Shown here one piece after another: positions 9,642 through 18,040 of a stretch of 64,000 nucleotides of DNA. Position numbers and translations under genes: made by a program. Each line of letters opens with the position of its first letter. The first letter of the stretch is position 1. Source of the DNA: Candidatus Zixiibacteriota bacterium (lineage in GTDB: Bacteria; Zixibacteria; MSB-5A5; GN15; FEB-12); assembly GCA_017999435.1 (NCBI GenBank), contig JAGNLV010000006.1, forward strand, positions 62,001-126,000, read 5' to 3'. The notes under the pieces were generated by a model. That model saw only the letters and a program-made list of their open reading frames with translations, ran no database searches and was not told the DNA's origin.

Positions 9642-9695
9642 CATCCGGCCGGGAGCCGCAGCGGCCGTCCGCCGACAGCCCGCCGACCGACCGCT

Positions 9696-10484
9696 CTACG
9701 AGCGCAGCAGTCCCCGTTCCCGCAGGAAAGCCTCCAGGTGCGGCCGCCGCACCTGCGGATCCTCGCTCGCCAGCCGCCGGGCAGTGTGTTCCGACCAGGT
9801 GTAGCGGCCGGAGAATCCCGGGTAGCGCTCCGGTTCGACCGGTCGCGCCCGCAGGTAGCCGAGGCGGTCGAGCGTGTCGTCGTACTCCGCCACGGCGAGG
9901 TCGAAGTCCCGGTCCGAATACTCCTCCCGAAACAGCACGGCCGCCAACGGGAGCCGGGGTTTGACTTTCGGCGGCTCGGCCGGTTCCCCCAGCGACATGC
10001 CCATGACCGGGTAGACCAGGCGGGGCAGGCCGAGCAGATCGCAGACGTCGGCCGGGTGGTTGCGGACGCCGCCCACCATCACGCCGCCGAATCCCATCGC
10101 CTGCGCCGCCAGGAGCGCCCGCCCCGCCGCCAGCGCGGCGTCCCCCGTGGCCACCAGGAGCAGCTCCAGGTCGCCCCCGTGAAACGGATACCCGCGCGCC
10201 TCGTTCAGACGGCTCAGGCGGTGGAGATCGGCGCAGAAAACGAGGAAGAGGGGGCAGGCCGCGACGTGCGCCTGGTTGCCCGCCAGTTCCGCCAGCCGCG
10301 CTTTCCTGCCCCGGTCGCGCACAGCGACAATCGAGTAGGCCTGCAGGTTCGACGACGTCGGCGAACGCTGCGCCGTGGCGGCAATCAACCGCTCCTGCTC
10401 CTCCGAAATCTCCCGGCCCGTAAATTTGCGGCAGGAGCCGTGGGAATTGAGAAAGGCCAGCAGTTCTTCTTCCATGCGATCCAT
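9696..10484 (-). CDS. Nitroreductase family (NfsA-like) FMN oxidoreductase
   Basis: A 262-aa flavin oxidoreductase. SCRKFTGREISEEQ is the N-terminal FMN-phosphate site and AQRSPTSSNLQAYSIV the second. ATGDAALAAGRALLAAQAMGFG and GGVRNHP follow, and the tail SDRDFDLAVAEYDDTL is typical of NfsA/FRP-type NAD(P)H-dependent nitro/flavin reductases. Two ATGs compete: 10484, only 2 nt from a strong AAAGGAGG, and 10475, 11 nt from it; either is possible. The natural substrate is not predictable. It is transcribed toward the convergent LOG gene, 54 bp away. Confidence 0.88.
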   Translation of the reverse strand: MDRMEEELLAFLNSHGSCRKFTGREISEEQERLIAATAQRSPTSSNLQAYSIVAVRDRGRKARLAELAGNQAHVAACPLFLVFCADLHRLSRLNEARGYPFHGGDLELLLVATGDAALAAGRALLAAQAMGFGGVMVGGVRNHPADVCDLLGLPRLVYPVMGMSLGEPAEPPKVKPRLPLAAVLFREEYSDRDFDLAVAEYDDTLDRLGYLRARPVEPERYPGFSGRYTWSEHTARRLASEDPQVRRPHLEAFLRERGLLRS

Positions 10485-10500
10485 AGCCTCCTTTGAACAA

Positions 10501-10528
10501 GGGGCGGGAAAGCTGCCTTTCCCGCCCC
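10501..10528 (-). terminator. Intrinsic terminator between met-zincin and nitroreductase genes
   Basis: Perfect 12-bp stem GGGGCGGGAAAG / CTTTCCCGCCCC with a 4-nt loop. On the minus strand it follows the met-zincin stop by 39 bp and runs into TTGTTC, so the nitroreductase probably has its own promoter or is expressed by readthrough. Confidence 0.7.
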
Positions 10529-10567
10529 GCATAAACGCACGGAGGATGCCACGGCCGGGGGCCGCGA

Positions 10568-13252
10568 CTACATTTTCGAATATTGGCGCATGGCGCCCTT
10601 GGCGGCGTCGATCTGGCGGACCACTTCTTTGCAGTGGGCCAGCGACATGCCGTCGAGCTTGCCGGACGCCGCCGCCCTGGCCGCAGCCGTCCCGATCAGG
10701 TCGAGGTCGTTGGCCGCCAGCGTCCGCGCATCCGAGGGAAACGCCGCCGCATCGCTCAGGTAGATCTGGATCAGGCGCTGCAGGTGCAGCAACTGGAGCT
10801 GCCGCCGGAAGCTGTTGATCGTCTGGGCCTGCGCCAGCTCGCTCCAGATCGAACCGCGCACGTCGCTGAACATGTCGTACATCGTGTAGCGGTCGGCCGC
10901 CGGGGCCACGCGGGCGAGGTTGTTGCGGAGGCGCCCGAGGGTAAGCGGGTCATAGAGCCGGCTGAGGACGGCGTTCTGCATGCCCAACCAGATCTCGTGG
11001 AGCGGATAGTCGATCTGCTGGGTCGTCCAGATGCTCCCGCTGAAGTCGGACTCCCGTTCCGGCTGGAGCTTGTTCACCAGGTCGGCCGGGAGGGTGAAAG
11101 CATCGGCGGCGAAGATGTTGTCCTGAAGGAATTTCATCGCACGCCGCTGTTCGGCCGCCGGTACCGGTGTGAACGGCGTCACCCCCGCCGTGTCGCCGAC
11201 GTGGTAGCGGTTGTGGTGAATGCCGCCGACATAGCGGCAGATGTACCCGGCCGCCTCGCTGTAGGCACGCCAGCCGGTCTGGAACGCCCGAAGCACCGTC
11301 TGGTACCCCTCGCCGCTGCGCTCGAACTCCTTCACCGTGTGATGCCAGAGCTGCTTGGTCAGGGCCAGTTTGTGCTCGCAGAACGCCACGTTGTCGTCGC
11401 CGTGGTCGAATGTGAGGCACTGAGGGTCGATCCCCTTGGTGCTGGTGCCGAACGCGTCCTCGTCGGTCCCGTAGGCCAGGAGCGGGTCGGCGGCGCGGCC
11501 GGCGATCGCCGCGAGCTTGTCCTTCTCCTCCAGCGGCGAGGCCACCGGGCCAAAATCAGCGTAGCCGTATTCGATTACCCAGTAGTCGTAGGGACCGGGG
11601 ACGGAGGCGTAGAATTCCCCCTGAGGCTGGCCGACCGCGCCGATATTCGGTGGTGTGTAGTCCATGATGCTCCCGGTGGTTCCGTGCACGGTCGTAAAAC
11701 TGCGGTCGCCGAGCTGGGCGAGCGAGTAGACGGTCGAGCCTTTGTAGTTGTGCCGGAGGCCGAGCGTGTGCCCCACCTCATGCGCCACCAGTTCTACCAG
11801 GTAGGCATGGACATACTCGCGGGTGAGCGAATCTTTCTCGGCCAGGCTCCCGGCGCCCGACAGCAGGTAGGTCAGGCCGACGGCCGCCTCTTTGGCCGAT
11901 TCCCGGTCGTAGTCGCACCCGTAGCCGTACGCGTCGTTGTATTTCCGCCACTCTTCCAGCGGGTCGGGCGATTCCGGGAATCTCCCGTCGAACGACACCG
12001 GCTTGATGAAGTACTCCATGTTGTTGAACATGTAGCGGATGAAGTCGGCGGAGACGCGGATGTCGGCGTCGTAAATCTGCCCGGTGAAGGGATTGGCGCG
12101 GCTTGGGCCGACCGCGTAGCCGGCCCCCGGCATGACCATCCAGCGCACCGTGTTGTAACGCACGTCCGCCGGATCCCAGTCCGCCGTGTCGGGCATCTGT
12201 TTGGCCACCACCGCGTTGCGGAACCCGATCCGCTCGTAGGCCTTGTTCCAGAACTCGATCCCCTCGGCCACCGCGTCCCGGTACTCGACCGGCCAGGTGT
12301 TCTCCACCCAGAACACGATCGGCTCGACCGGCTCCGATATCCTCGCCTCCGGGTTCTTCTTCTTCAGGTTCCAGCGATTGATGTAGCGGACGTAGGGACT
12401 GTAAGTGTCCATGCGTGTGTAGTCCATGTACATCGTCTGGAAATACCCCACCCGGTCATCGGCCAGGCGCGGTACGTAGTCGGTCTCGGGCAGCGTCGAG
12501 AGCGAGTAGTGGATCGTGTGGAACATGCTGTAGGGGTTCTGCATCGTCTCGCCGTTCATCGGCTTGTTCGAACCGTAGTGGAGCCGGACGTCGATCTCCG
12601 TATTCTGCGGGAATGACTTGACCTGCGTAAAATAGCTGTTCTTCTGGTCGAACCGGAGGCCCATCTGGGCCGCCTGGCCGAGGAAGTAGCTGAGGTTCTG
12701 GGCGTCCTGAACGAACAAATCGGCCGGATCCACCAGAATCGTCCCCGAGTCGTTCGGGAGCGACTTGACCGTGGTCGAGGCCCACAGCCCGTCGGAGATG
12801 CCATGCTGGACCGCGCGATACGACGGCGATGCGGTGTCGGCCTGCAGGCGGAGATTCTTCTCCATCATCTGTACCGTCTTGCCGACCTTGGCGAAATAGA
12901 ACGGGAACGACTCGCCCATGGAGCCGTTGTCGAAAAACGCCCCTTCGGCGGCCGACCGGGTCTGCCCGAGAAGGTAGATCGGGCCGAACTGGCTCGGCTT
13001 GATCGCCATGAGCCAGGTGTCGTCGGTGGTGTCCTTGTAGAACGTGAACAGCCCCTCAACCGCCACCTTGTTCTTGGTCAATTCGGCGAAGGGCTTCTCC
13101 GCCTTGCCGCCGTCCGGCCGGGGGGCCGCGTCGGCTTTCGGGGCCTCCTTGGCGCCGAACGTACGCACCCGCCGTCCGGCCTGGGCATCGGTCACCGCAC
13201 CCGCCAACAGCGACAGGCACAAGGCGGCGACGCCGATCAGTCTTGCGCGCAT
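10568..13252 (-). CDS. Secreted zinc metalloprotease, DUF5117/DUF4953 met-zincin family
   Basis: An 894-aa exported protein. A signal peptide (RLIGVAALCLSLLAGAVTDAQA) is followed by a long N-terminal DUF5117-like domain and then the protease domain. VAHEVGHTLGLRHN is the extended met-zincin zinc site (HExxHxxGxxHN), and a downstream Met-turn candidate is GSIMDYTPPN. The remaining 300 residues are helical (DUF4953-like). These proteins are common in Bacteroidota and relatives, and their substrates are unknown. ATG 13252 was chosen because GAGGAG lies 6 nt upstream; an earlier in-frame ATG at 13303 would spoil the signal peptide. A palindrome (13332-13345) lies 80 nt upstream of the start. Confidence 0.92.
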   Translation of the reverse strand: MRARLIGVAALCLSLLAGAVTDAQAGRRVRTFGAKEAPKADAAPRPDGGKAEKPFAELTKNKVAVEGLFTFYKDTTDDTWLMAIKPSQFGPIYLLGQTRSAAEGAFFDNGSMGESFPFYFAKVGKTVQMMEKNLRLQADTASPSYRAVQHGISDGLWASTTVKSLPNDSGTILVDPADLFVQDAQNLSYFLGQAAQMGLRFDQKNSYFTQVKSFPQNTEIDVRLHYGSNKPMNGETMQNPYSMFHTIHYSLSTLPETDYVPRLADDRVGYFQTMYMDYTRMDTYSPYVRYINRWNLKKKNPEARISEPVEPIVFWVENTWPVEYRDAVAEGIEFWNKAYERIGFRNAVVAKQMPDTADWDPADVRYNTVRWMVMPGAGYAVGPSRANPFTGQIYDADIRVSADFIRYMFNNMEYFIKPVSFDGRFPESPDPLEEWRKYNDAYGYGCDYDRESAKEAAVGLTYLLSGAGSLAEKDSLTREYVHAYLVELVAHEVGHTLGLRHNYKGSTVYSLAQLGDRSFTTVHGTTGSIMDYTPPNIGAVGQPQGEFYASVPGPYDYWVIEYGYADFGPVASPLEEKDKLAAIAGRAADPLLAYGTDEDAFGTSTKGIDPQCLTFDHGDDNVAFCEHKLALTKQLWHHTVKEFERSGEGYQTVLRAFQTGWRAYSEAAGYICRYVGGIHHNRYHVGDTAGVTPFTPVPAAEQRRAMKFLQDNIFAADAFTLPADLVNKLQPERESDFSGSIWTTQQIDYPLHEIWLGMQNAVLSRLYDPLTLGRLRNNLARVAPAADRYTMYDMFSDVRGSIWSELAQAQTINSFRRQLQLLHLQRLIQIYLSDAAAFPSDARTLAANDLDLIGTAAARAAASGKLDGMSLAHCKEVVRQIDAAKGAMRQYSKM

Positions 13253-13331
13253 GACAACTCCTCGGAATGTGAAAAGGAATATGTGTGAGACGATCGTTTG
13301 CATCCGGTCAAATGGCCGTATCCGCTTGCAT

Positions 13332-13345
13332 TATTAGCACTAATA
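13332..13345. promoter_or_regulatory. Palindrome upstream of met-zincin gene, possible operator
   Basis: TATTAG-CA-CTAATA, an AT-rich perfect inverted repeat with a 2-nt centre in GC-rich surroundings, 80 nt upstream of the met-zincin start. The regulator is unknown. Confidence 0.35.
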
Positions 13346-14016
13346 CGGGGCCGACGCCGGATATGTTCCCGCCCCCCGGCCGTTTTTGCCCGGCCTAATT
13401 TCCTCCCGCAACCGGGGTCGCCGACCCGGGCCGAATCTCGCCGGCCGCCTTCGCACGCCCGCACCCTGACAGCCGGTGGCGCCCGCGACCACGCGTATGA
13501 TTCCGTGGAATCTCACAGGGTCGGAACCTCAGCGGCCGGGGCTCATGCACTATTAACCGCGAATCCCACGGTGGGTGCGGACAAGGGACCGGGCAACGGC
13601 TTTCCGCATCGCTTTGCGTTGGGCCGGAACGAACCCACGCCGATCAGGCCGGTGACGAGCGCGATCTTTAACGAGCCGGACCAGATGATGCGTACGCCTG
13701 TAAGCAATTAACAGTCGGCGCGTTAGTGTCGGGTCGAGGGGAACGCTCCTGATGACGCGGGTAACCCGGTTTCGGCCGAGATGAATCTCTATCGCTTCCA
13801 CGCCGGCAATTCCGTGCAGACGGAGAAGCTACAGCTCACGAGGCGGAGAGCTCTTCCCCGACACCGTGGACTCGGGGCAGGCCGGCACGGTGTGCCGAAC
13901 ATCTCTGGTTGTCCCTCCGCGCCGCCAGGCCGGGTCTTTCGGAATCCGGCCGCCCACTGATTGCGAAGCTGGCTCGGCGGCCGCTGAATTTGTCCGCGCC
14001 ACTTGGGTTATCCGGC
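13346..14016. other. Intergenic stretch without a supportable gene
   Basis: About 670 bp between the met-zincin promoter region and the ars promoter. The only sizeable reading frame on the minus strand (82 aa, 13553-13801) is Arg-rich, has no recognisable domain and no ribosome-binding site, so I do not call it. It may be decayed sequence. No tRNA or clear repeat was seen. Confidence 0.5.
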
Positions 14017-14059
14017 TTGACGGCGCGGATTGGCACCCTCATATTCGCATAAGCGGATA
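14017..14059 (+). promoter_or_regulatory. ars promoter with overlapping ArsR-type operator
   Basis: A -35 TTGACG (14017-14022), a 17-nt spacer and a -10 CATATT (14040-14045). An imperfect palindrome TATTCGC-ATAA-GCGGATA (14042-14059, 6 of 7 pairs) covers the -10 element. That is where ArsR/SmtB repressors usually bind, and arsR is in the operon. Confidence 0.55.
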
Positions 14060-14103
14060 CAAGGATGATACCGTCCTGGCTCGAAAGTGAGGAGCAACTG
14101 CGC

Positions 14104-15174
14104 GTGGCGAAGCACGAACCTAAGCGACTCTCATTTCTGGACCGCTATCTCACGCTCTGGATATTCCTCGGCATGGCGGCCGGGGTCGGGCTCGGTTATC
14201 TGGTCCCCTCGGTCGAGGGATTCATCAACCGGTTCCAGGTTGGCACGACCAACATTCCCATAGCGCTCGGCCTGATACTGATGATGTACCCGCCGCTGGC
14301 CAAGGTGAAGTATGAGGAGCTGGGCGATGTGTTTCGCAACGTTCGGGTTCTCAGCCTCTCGCTGGTGCAGAACTGGGTGATCGGACCGGTGCTCATGTTT
14401 CTCCTTGCGGTGGTCCTCCTGCGCGGCTACCCGGAGTACATGACCGGCCTCATAATGATCGGCCTCGCCCGGTGCATCGCCATGGTCATCGTCTGGAACG
14501 AACTGGCCAAAGGCGACACCGAATACGCCGCCGGTCTGGTCGCATTCAACTCGATCTTCCAGGTGCTGTTCTATTCGGTCTACGCCTGGATCTTCATCAC
14601 GGTTCTGCCGCCGCTGTTCGGCCTCAAGGGGTCGCTGGTCGACGTGCGCATGGGCCAGATCGCGGAATCGGTCTTCATTTACCTCGGCATTCCCTTCCTG
14701 GCCGGCATGCTGACCCGCCTTCTTGTCCTCAAGACCAAAGGGCGAGCCTGGTACGAACAGAAGTTCATACCCAAGATCAGCCCCGTGACGCTCATCGCCC
14801 TTTTGTTCACGATCGTGGTGATGTTCAGCCTGAAGGGGGATCTCATCGTCCGGATTCCGCTTGACGTCGTGCGCATAGCGGTGCCGCTGCTGATCTATTT
14901 CGTCGTCATGTTTCTGGTCAGCTTTTGGCTGGGCCGCCGGATCGGCGCGGACTATTCCAAGACGGCCACCCTGTCATTTACGGCGGCGTCGAACAACTTT
15001 GAACTGGCGATCGCAGTCGCCGTGGCGGTCTTCGGCATCAATTCCGGGGTCGCCTTTGCCGCGGTGATCGGACCGCTGGTCGAGGTGCCGGTGCTCATCT
15101 CGCTGGTCGGTCTCGCGCTCCATTTCCGACGACGGTACTTTGACGAGAAGACCGCCGGGGCGGAGGCGCCGTGA
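14104..15174 (+). CDS. acr3: Arsenite efflux permease, ACR3 family
   Basis: A 356-aa inner-membrane protein with about ten hydrophobic segments. It exports arsenite, the product of Ars[19 protein letters not shown] is the family's N-terminal signature, and [19 protein letters not shown] contains the essential Cys of ACR3 transporters. The tail [20 protein letters not shown] is also characteristic. I prefer GTG 14104 (GAGGAG 9 nt upstream) over ATG 14065, which would lie only 5 bp past the operator palindrome. Its stop overlaps arsR by 4 bp, so the three ars genes are translationally coupled. Confidence 0.95.
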   Translation: MAKHEPKRLSFLDRYLTLWIFLGMAAGVGLGYLVPSVEGFINRFQVGTTNIPIALGLILMMYPPLAKVKYEELGDVFRNVRVLSLSLVQNWVIGPVLMFLLAVVLLRGYPEYMTGLIMIGLARCIAMVIVWNELAKGDTEYAAGLVAFNSIFQVLFYSVYAWIFITVLPPLFGLKGSLVDVRMGQIAESVFIYLGIPFLAGMLTRLLVLKTKGRAWYEQKFIPKISPVTLIALLFTIVVMFSLKGDLIVRIPLDVVRIAVPLLIYFVVMFLVSFWLGRRIGADYSKTATLSFTAASNNFELAIAVAVAVFGINSGVAFAAVIGPLVEVPVLISLVGLALHFRRRYFDEKTAGAEAP

Positions 15175-15512
15175 TCAAGCACCACGAGCTGTTCAAGGGG
15201 CTCGGCGACCCCACCCGGCTGCGCATCGTCGCTCTCCTGCTGGTGCGGGAGCTGTGCGTGTGCGATCTCATGGCGGTGCTGCGATTGCCGCAGTCTACCG
15301 TATCCCGGCATATGATCCGCCTGAAGGGCGCCGGTTTGGTTCAGGATCGCCGGGAAGGGAAGTGGGTGCACTACCGCCTCAAATCGAACCCGATCGTCAG
15401 CGACCTGCGCCGGTTTCTAAAAAGCCACGTGACCGACGCCGAACAATTCAGGAAAGACGCCGCCGGTTTGGCGCGGTACAGCCGGACCAAGCGCGGTGCA
15501 CCGGCACAATGA
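15171..15512 (+). CDS. arsR: ArsR-family transcriptional repressor
   Basis: A 113-aa winged-helix metalloregulator that senses As(III)/Sb(III) and represses its own operon. [16 protein letters not shown] begins the HTH region and [19 protein letters not shown] is the recognition helix. ELCVCDLM is the classic alpha-3 metal site with two cysteines, as in E. coli ArsR. The start is GTG 15171, overlapping the acr3 stop (GTGA), with GGAGG upstream; the stop overlaps arsC (ATGA). ArsR sits in the middle of the operon rather than first. The likely operator is the palindrome at 14042-14059. Confidence 0.95.
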   Translation: MIKHHELFKGLGDPTRLRIVALLLVRELCVCDLMAVLRLPQSTVSRHMIRLKGAGLVQDRREGKWVHYRLKSNPIVSDLRRFLKSHVTDAEQFRKDAAGLARYSRTKRGAPAQ

Positions 15513-15949
15513 GCGGGAAGATGCGCATCTTGGTCCTCTGCACGGGGAACTCCTGCCGGTCTCAGATTGCCGAGGGACTCTTCCGCCATTACGGCGGCGG
15601 GCAAGTCGGGGTCTATTCGGCCGGACTGGAGCCCAAGGGGGTGAATCCGCGAGCCGTCCAGGTTATGCGCGAGATCGGCATCGACATCGCGGGCCACACG
15701 TCCGACCACCTGTCGCAGTATCTGGAACGGTCGTTCGATTTCGTCATCACGGTGTGCGACAACGCGGCCACCAACTGCCCCGTCTTCCCCGGCGCCGCGA
15801 CAAAGTTGCACTGGCCGTTTGCCGACCCGGCGAACGCGACCGGCTCGGAGGAAGAGATCACCGCATCCTTCCGCAGCGTTCGGGACCACATCGAACTGAC
15901 CGTGAAGAGATGGCTTAGCGAGGCGCTGGGCAGAGGTGAGGGCGCTTGA
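15509..15949 (+). CDS. arsC: Arsenate reductase, thioredoxin-coupled (LMW-PTP fold)
   Basis: A 146-aa arsenate reductase of the low-molecular-weight phosphatase fold, converting As(V) to As(III) for export by ACR3. CTGNSCRSQ is the P-loop with the nucleophilic Cys. VCDNAATNCP supplies the two further cysteines of the thioredoxin-type disulfide relay (like Cys82 and Cys89 of S. aureus ArsC). FADPANATGSEEE is the Asp general-acid region. ATG 15509 overlaps the arsR stop; a second ATG at 15521 would give the same domain. It is the last gene of the operon. Confidence 0.95.
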   Translation: MSGKMRILVLCTGNSCRSQIAEGLFRHYGGGQVGVYSAGLEPKGVNPRAVQVMREIGIDIAGHTSDHLSQYLERSFDFVITVCDNAATNCPVFPGAATKLHWPFADPANATGSEEEITASFRSVRDHIELTVKRWLSEALGRGEGA

Positions 15950-16047
15950 CGGACTCGCGAGCCCGCTCGCGACAGCGGTGAGGGTTGAGCCGGGCACCGC
16001 CCCGGCGGATTCCGCGTGTGGATCTGTGCGGCGTCTGGTGATGACGC

Positions 16048-16069
16048 TCAGAGCTATCCTCTGATTTTT
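16048..16069 (+). terminator. Probable terminator of the ars operon
   Basis: Six-bp stem TCAGAG / CTCTGA with a 5-nt loop, followed directly by TTTTT. The stem is short but the U-tract is good; it lies 98 bp after arsC. Confidence 0.55.
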
Positions 16070-16151
16070 CCCCACTCAACCGCCTTGACCGTCGCGCCGT
16101 CCCGACCGAACAAGGGAGGCCGCCAAGGTGCGGGAGTGGGCAGCGAGTACA

Positions 16152-16225
16152 TACCGGGGGGCAGGATCGAACTGCCGACCTCCTGATCCACAGTCAGGCG
16201 CTCTAACCAGCTGAGCTACCCCGGC
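16152..16225 (-). tRNA. tRNA-His (GTG), lacking encoded G-1
   Basis: A full cloverleaf of 74 nt on the minus strand. The acceptor is GCCGGGG / CCCCGGT, the D-arm GCTC...GAGC, the anticodon stem CCTGA/TCAGG with loop CTGTGGA (anticodon GTG), and the T-arm GGCAG-TTCGATC-CTGCC. No CCA is encoded. Position -1 is T rather than G, the discriminator is A73, and the first pair is G1:U72. Most bacterial tRNA-His genes encode G-1 opposite C73. The same combination (no G-1, U72, A73) is known in a subgroup of Alphaproteobacteria with a divergent HisRS. Confidence 0.95.
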
Positions 16226-16280
16226 ATGGGCGCCGACAAGGTAGCGCTTTTTGACCCGATGTCAAGGAAATTGGAGTCCC

Positions 16281-16340
16281 GCGATCGTTCCCCCCGCGGG
16301 CGCTCGCCCCGCAATCGTTCGTCGCGCGGGCGCTCGTGCC
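16281..16340. repeat. Two imperfect 30-bp tandem repeats
   Basis: Units 16281-16310 and 16311-16340 share GCxATCGTTC and the core GCGGGCGCTCG, with a partial third copy after them. A perfect GGCCGCCG/CGGCGGCC palindrome follows (16351-16366). This is noncoding sequence between tRNA-His and the mini-protein gene. Confidence 0.6.
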
Positions 16341-16399
16341 GCGGGCGCCCGGCCGCCGCGGCGGCCCCGCAGGCGCGCACCGCAATTGTCGGACCCGCT

Positions 16400-16654
16400 T
16401 CAGGCCAGCAGGTGGGCCAGGCCGGCCAAAATCACAACTACCGCCGCCACCGGCAAGAGGATACCGACAAGCCCGCCGATCGTGCCGAAGACGACTCCGA
16501 ACAGGCCGACCACCAGGCCGAGAGCCGCGCCGAGGATCCCCGCGATCAGGCCGAACAGCCCGCCAATCAGGCCGAGCAACAGCCCGATCCCGCCGAGCCC
16601 AAGCAATCCCATCAGGAAGATGACTCCGATTACCGCCACAAACGCCTTGATCAC
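16400..16654 (-). CDS. Small glycine-rich membrane protein, unknown function
   Basis: An 84-aa protein made almost entirely of hydrophobic segments with regularly spaced glycines (LLGLGGIGLLLGLIGGLFG, then GILGAALGLVVGLFG). This is glycine-zipper-like packing of two to three membrane helices, probably in the inner membrane. The start is GTG 16654, with a strong GAGGAGG about 9 nt upstream, which supports it being a real gene despite its size. It has no recognised family. It is monocistronic between tRNA-His and the EVE-domain gene, all on the minus strand. Confidence 0.7.
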   Translation of the reverse strand: MIKAFVAVIGVIFLMGLLGLGGIGLLLGLIGGLFGLIAGILGAALGLVVGLFGVVFGTIGGLVGILLPVAAVVVILAGLAHLLA

Positions 16655-16783
16655 GTCTCGTTCCTCCTCATCCTTCGGACCAGCCAGCCACTCTTCACTA
16701 CGTTATCCGGCCGTCGAGGTTGCATCCGCACGGAGCCGCCGGCGCTGCCGTCAACGAGGATTACGCCCGAGCGGCCGGACTAT

Positions 16784-17266
16784 TCACCCGGGATCCATGT
16801 TCCGGGCGATTCTCCGTACAATCTCCCACTCCGATCTCGACACCGGCTGGACCGACAGGCGGGAGCCGCGGCGAGCAACCTCCATGCCTTCAAGCCCGGG
16901 CGTCGTTTTCAACTTCGCCAGCGGGATGAGCTGCCGAAACTTCTCCACGAACCGCACATCGACCATGTACCAGACCGGGCGCGCCGGAGTCGATTTGGGA
17001 TCAAATTGCTCGCCATTGGCCTCCCAGGCCGTGTGATCGGGATAACCGGCCCGCACCACCTCAGCGATCCCCGCGATTCCGGGGGTGGCCGTGCCGCTGT
17101 GATAGAAGAGAACTCCGTCACCGGCTTTCACGCGGTCGCGGAGGAGATTTCGGGCCTGGTAGTTGCGGGCACCGTCCCAGGGAGCGATCCCCTGCGGTGC
17201 GGCGCGAAGGTCATCGATGGAGAAGCGGTTCGGTTCCGATTTCATCAGCCAGTATCGGCGGGGCAT
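16784..17266 (-). CDS. EVE-domain protein (thymocyte nuclear protein 1-like)
   Basis: A 160-aa single-domain protein. YWLMKSEPNRFSIDDL opens the EVE fold, WDGARNYQARNLLRD contains the conserved W-x-G-V/A-R-N-Y segment, and VLFYHSG, IAGIAEVV and WYMVDVRFV follow. EVE is a PUA-like fold thought to bind modified bases. Bacterial members of this size are housekeeping proteins of unknown exact role. ATG 17266 begins the conserved first strand and has AAGGA upstream; the frame stays open upstream past 18000, but that part is antisense to pcm and not coding. Divergent from pcm. Confidence 0.9.
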   Translation of the reverse strand: MPRRYWLMKSEPNRFSIDDLRAAPQGIAPWDGARNYQARNLLRDRVKAGDGVLFYHSGTATPGIAGIAEVVRAGYPDHTAWEANGEQFDPKSTPARPVWYMVDVRFVEKFRQLIPLAKLKTTPGLEGMEVARRGSRLSVQPVSRSEWEIVRRIARNMDPG

Positions 17267-17380
17267 CTTTTTGCGTCCTTTCTCTGTTGAGCGTCCACCG
17301 CCATCCAGTATATTGCAGCCGCCTCGGGCCGGCAAGTCGGTCGGCCCTGGCGGCGGCTTGCGCCTTCGGAGAGTGACGCA

Positions 17381-18040
17381 ATGGCGGATCGAACCAAGGA
17401 AGAGAAGTACGCGCTGCTGCGCAGCCGGATGGTCGATGAGCAGCTGGTGCGGCGCGGTATCAGCGATCCCGGGGTGCTGGCCGCCATGCGGGCGGTGCCG
17501 CGGCACCTGTTCATTCCCGAGAAGTACCGGGCCGACGCCTACCGCGACAGCCCCGTGCCGATCGGCTCCGGGCAGACTATCTCGCAGCCCTACATCGTGG
17601 CCTCGATGACCGAGGAACTGGCGCTCGACCACGCAAGCACGGTGCTTGAAATAGGGACCGGCTGCGGCTACCAGACCGCTGTCCTGGCCGAGATCGCCGG
17701 CCGCGTCTATTCGATCGAGCGGTTGCCCGATCTCCACGAGCTGGCCTGCGCCACCCTCGGTCTGCTCCGCTACGACCGCGTGAACCTGCGTCTCGGCGAT
17801 GGTTACCGGGGCTGGGCGGAGGAGGCGCCGTTTGACGGCATCATCGTCACCGCGGCCGCTCCGCGGATCCCGGAGCGGTTGACGGGTCAGTTGTCGGTCG
17901 GGGGGCGGCTCATTCTGCCGGTCGGATCCGAATTCGGCCGGCAGGAGCTGGTCCTCATCGAGAGGACGGCCACCGGCTTGGTGGAGAAAGTCCTCTACGA
18001 AGTGAGATTTGTACCGATGCAGGGGGATAGCCAGGCCTAG
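17381..18040 (+). CDS. pcm: Protein-L-isoaspartate O-methyltransferase
   Basis: A 219-aa SAM-dependent methyltransferase that repairs isoaspartyl residues in aged proteins in the cytoplasm. RHLFIPEKYRADAYRDSPVP and GSGQTISQPYIVASMTE are the family-specific substrate motifs. VLEIGTGCGYQTAVLAEIAG is SAM motif I, and FDGIIVTAAAPRIPERL and GGRLILPVG follow. The length is normal for the family. ATG 17381 gives the expected N-terminus. It stands alone, divergent from the EVE gene and followed by a 388-bp gap before the pilin genes. Confidence 0.96.
   Translation: MADRTKEEKYALLRSRMVDEQLVRRGISDPGVLAAMRAVPRHLFIPEKYRADAYRDSPVPIGSGQTISQPYIVASMTEELALDHASTVLEIGTGCGYQTAVLAEIAGRVYSIERLPDLHELACATLGLLRYDRVNLRLGDGYRGWAEEAPFDGIIVTAAAPRIPERLTGQLSVGGRLILPVGSEFGRQELVLIERTATGLVEKVLYEVRFVPMQGDSQA

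Noticed and set aside
13553-13801. 82-codon minus-strand frame in the gap before the ars operon
   Set aside because: No ribosome-binding site, no domain, and an Arg-rich composition typical of random GC-rich frames.
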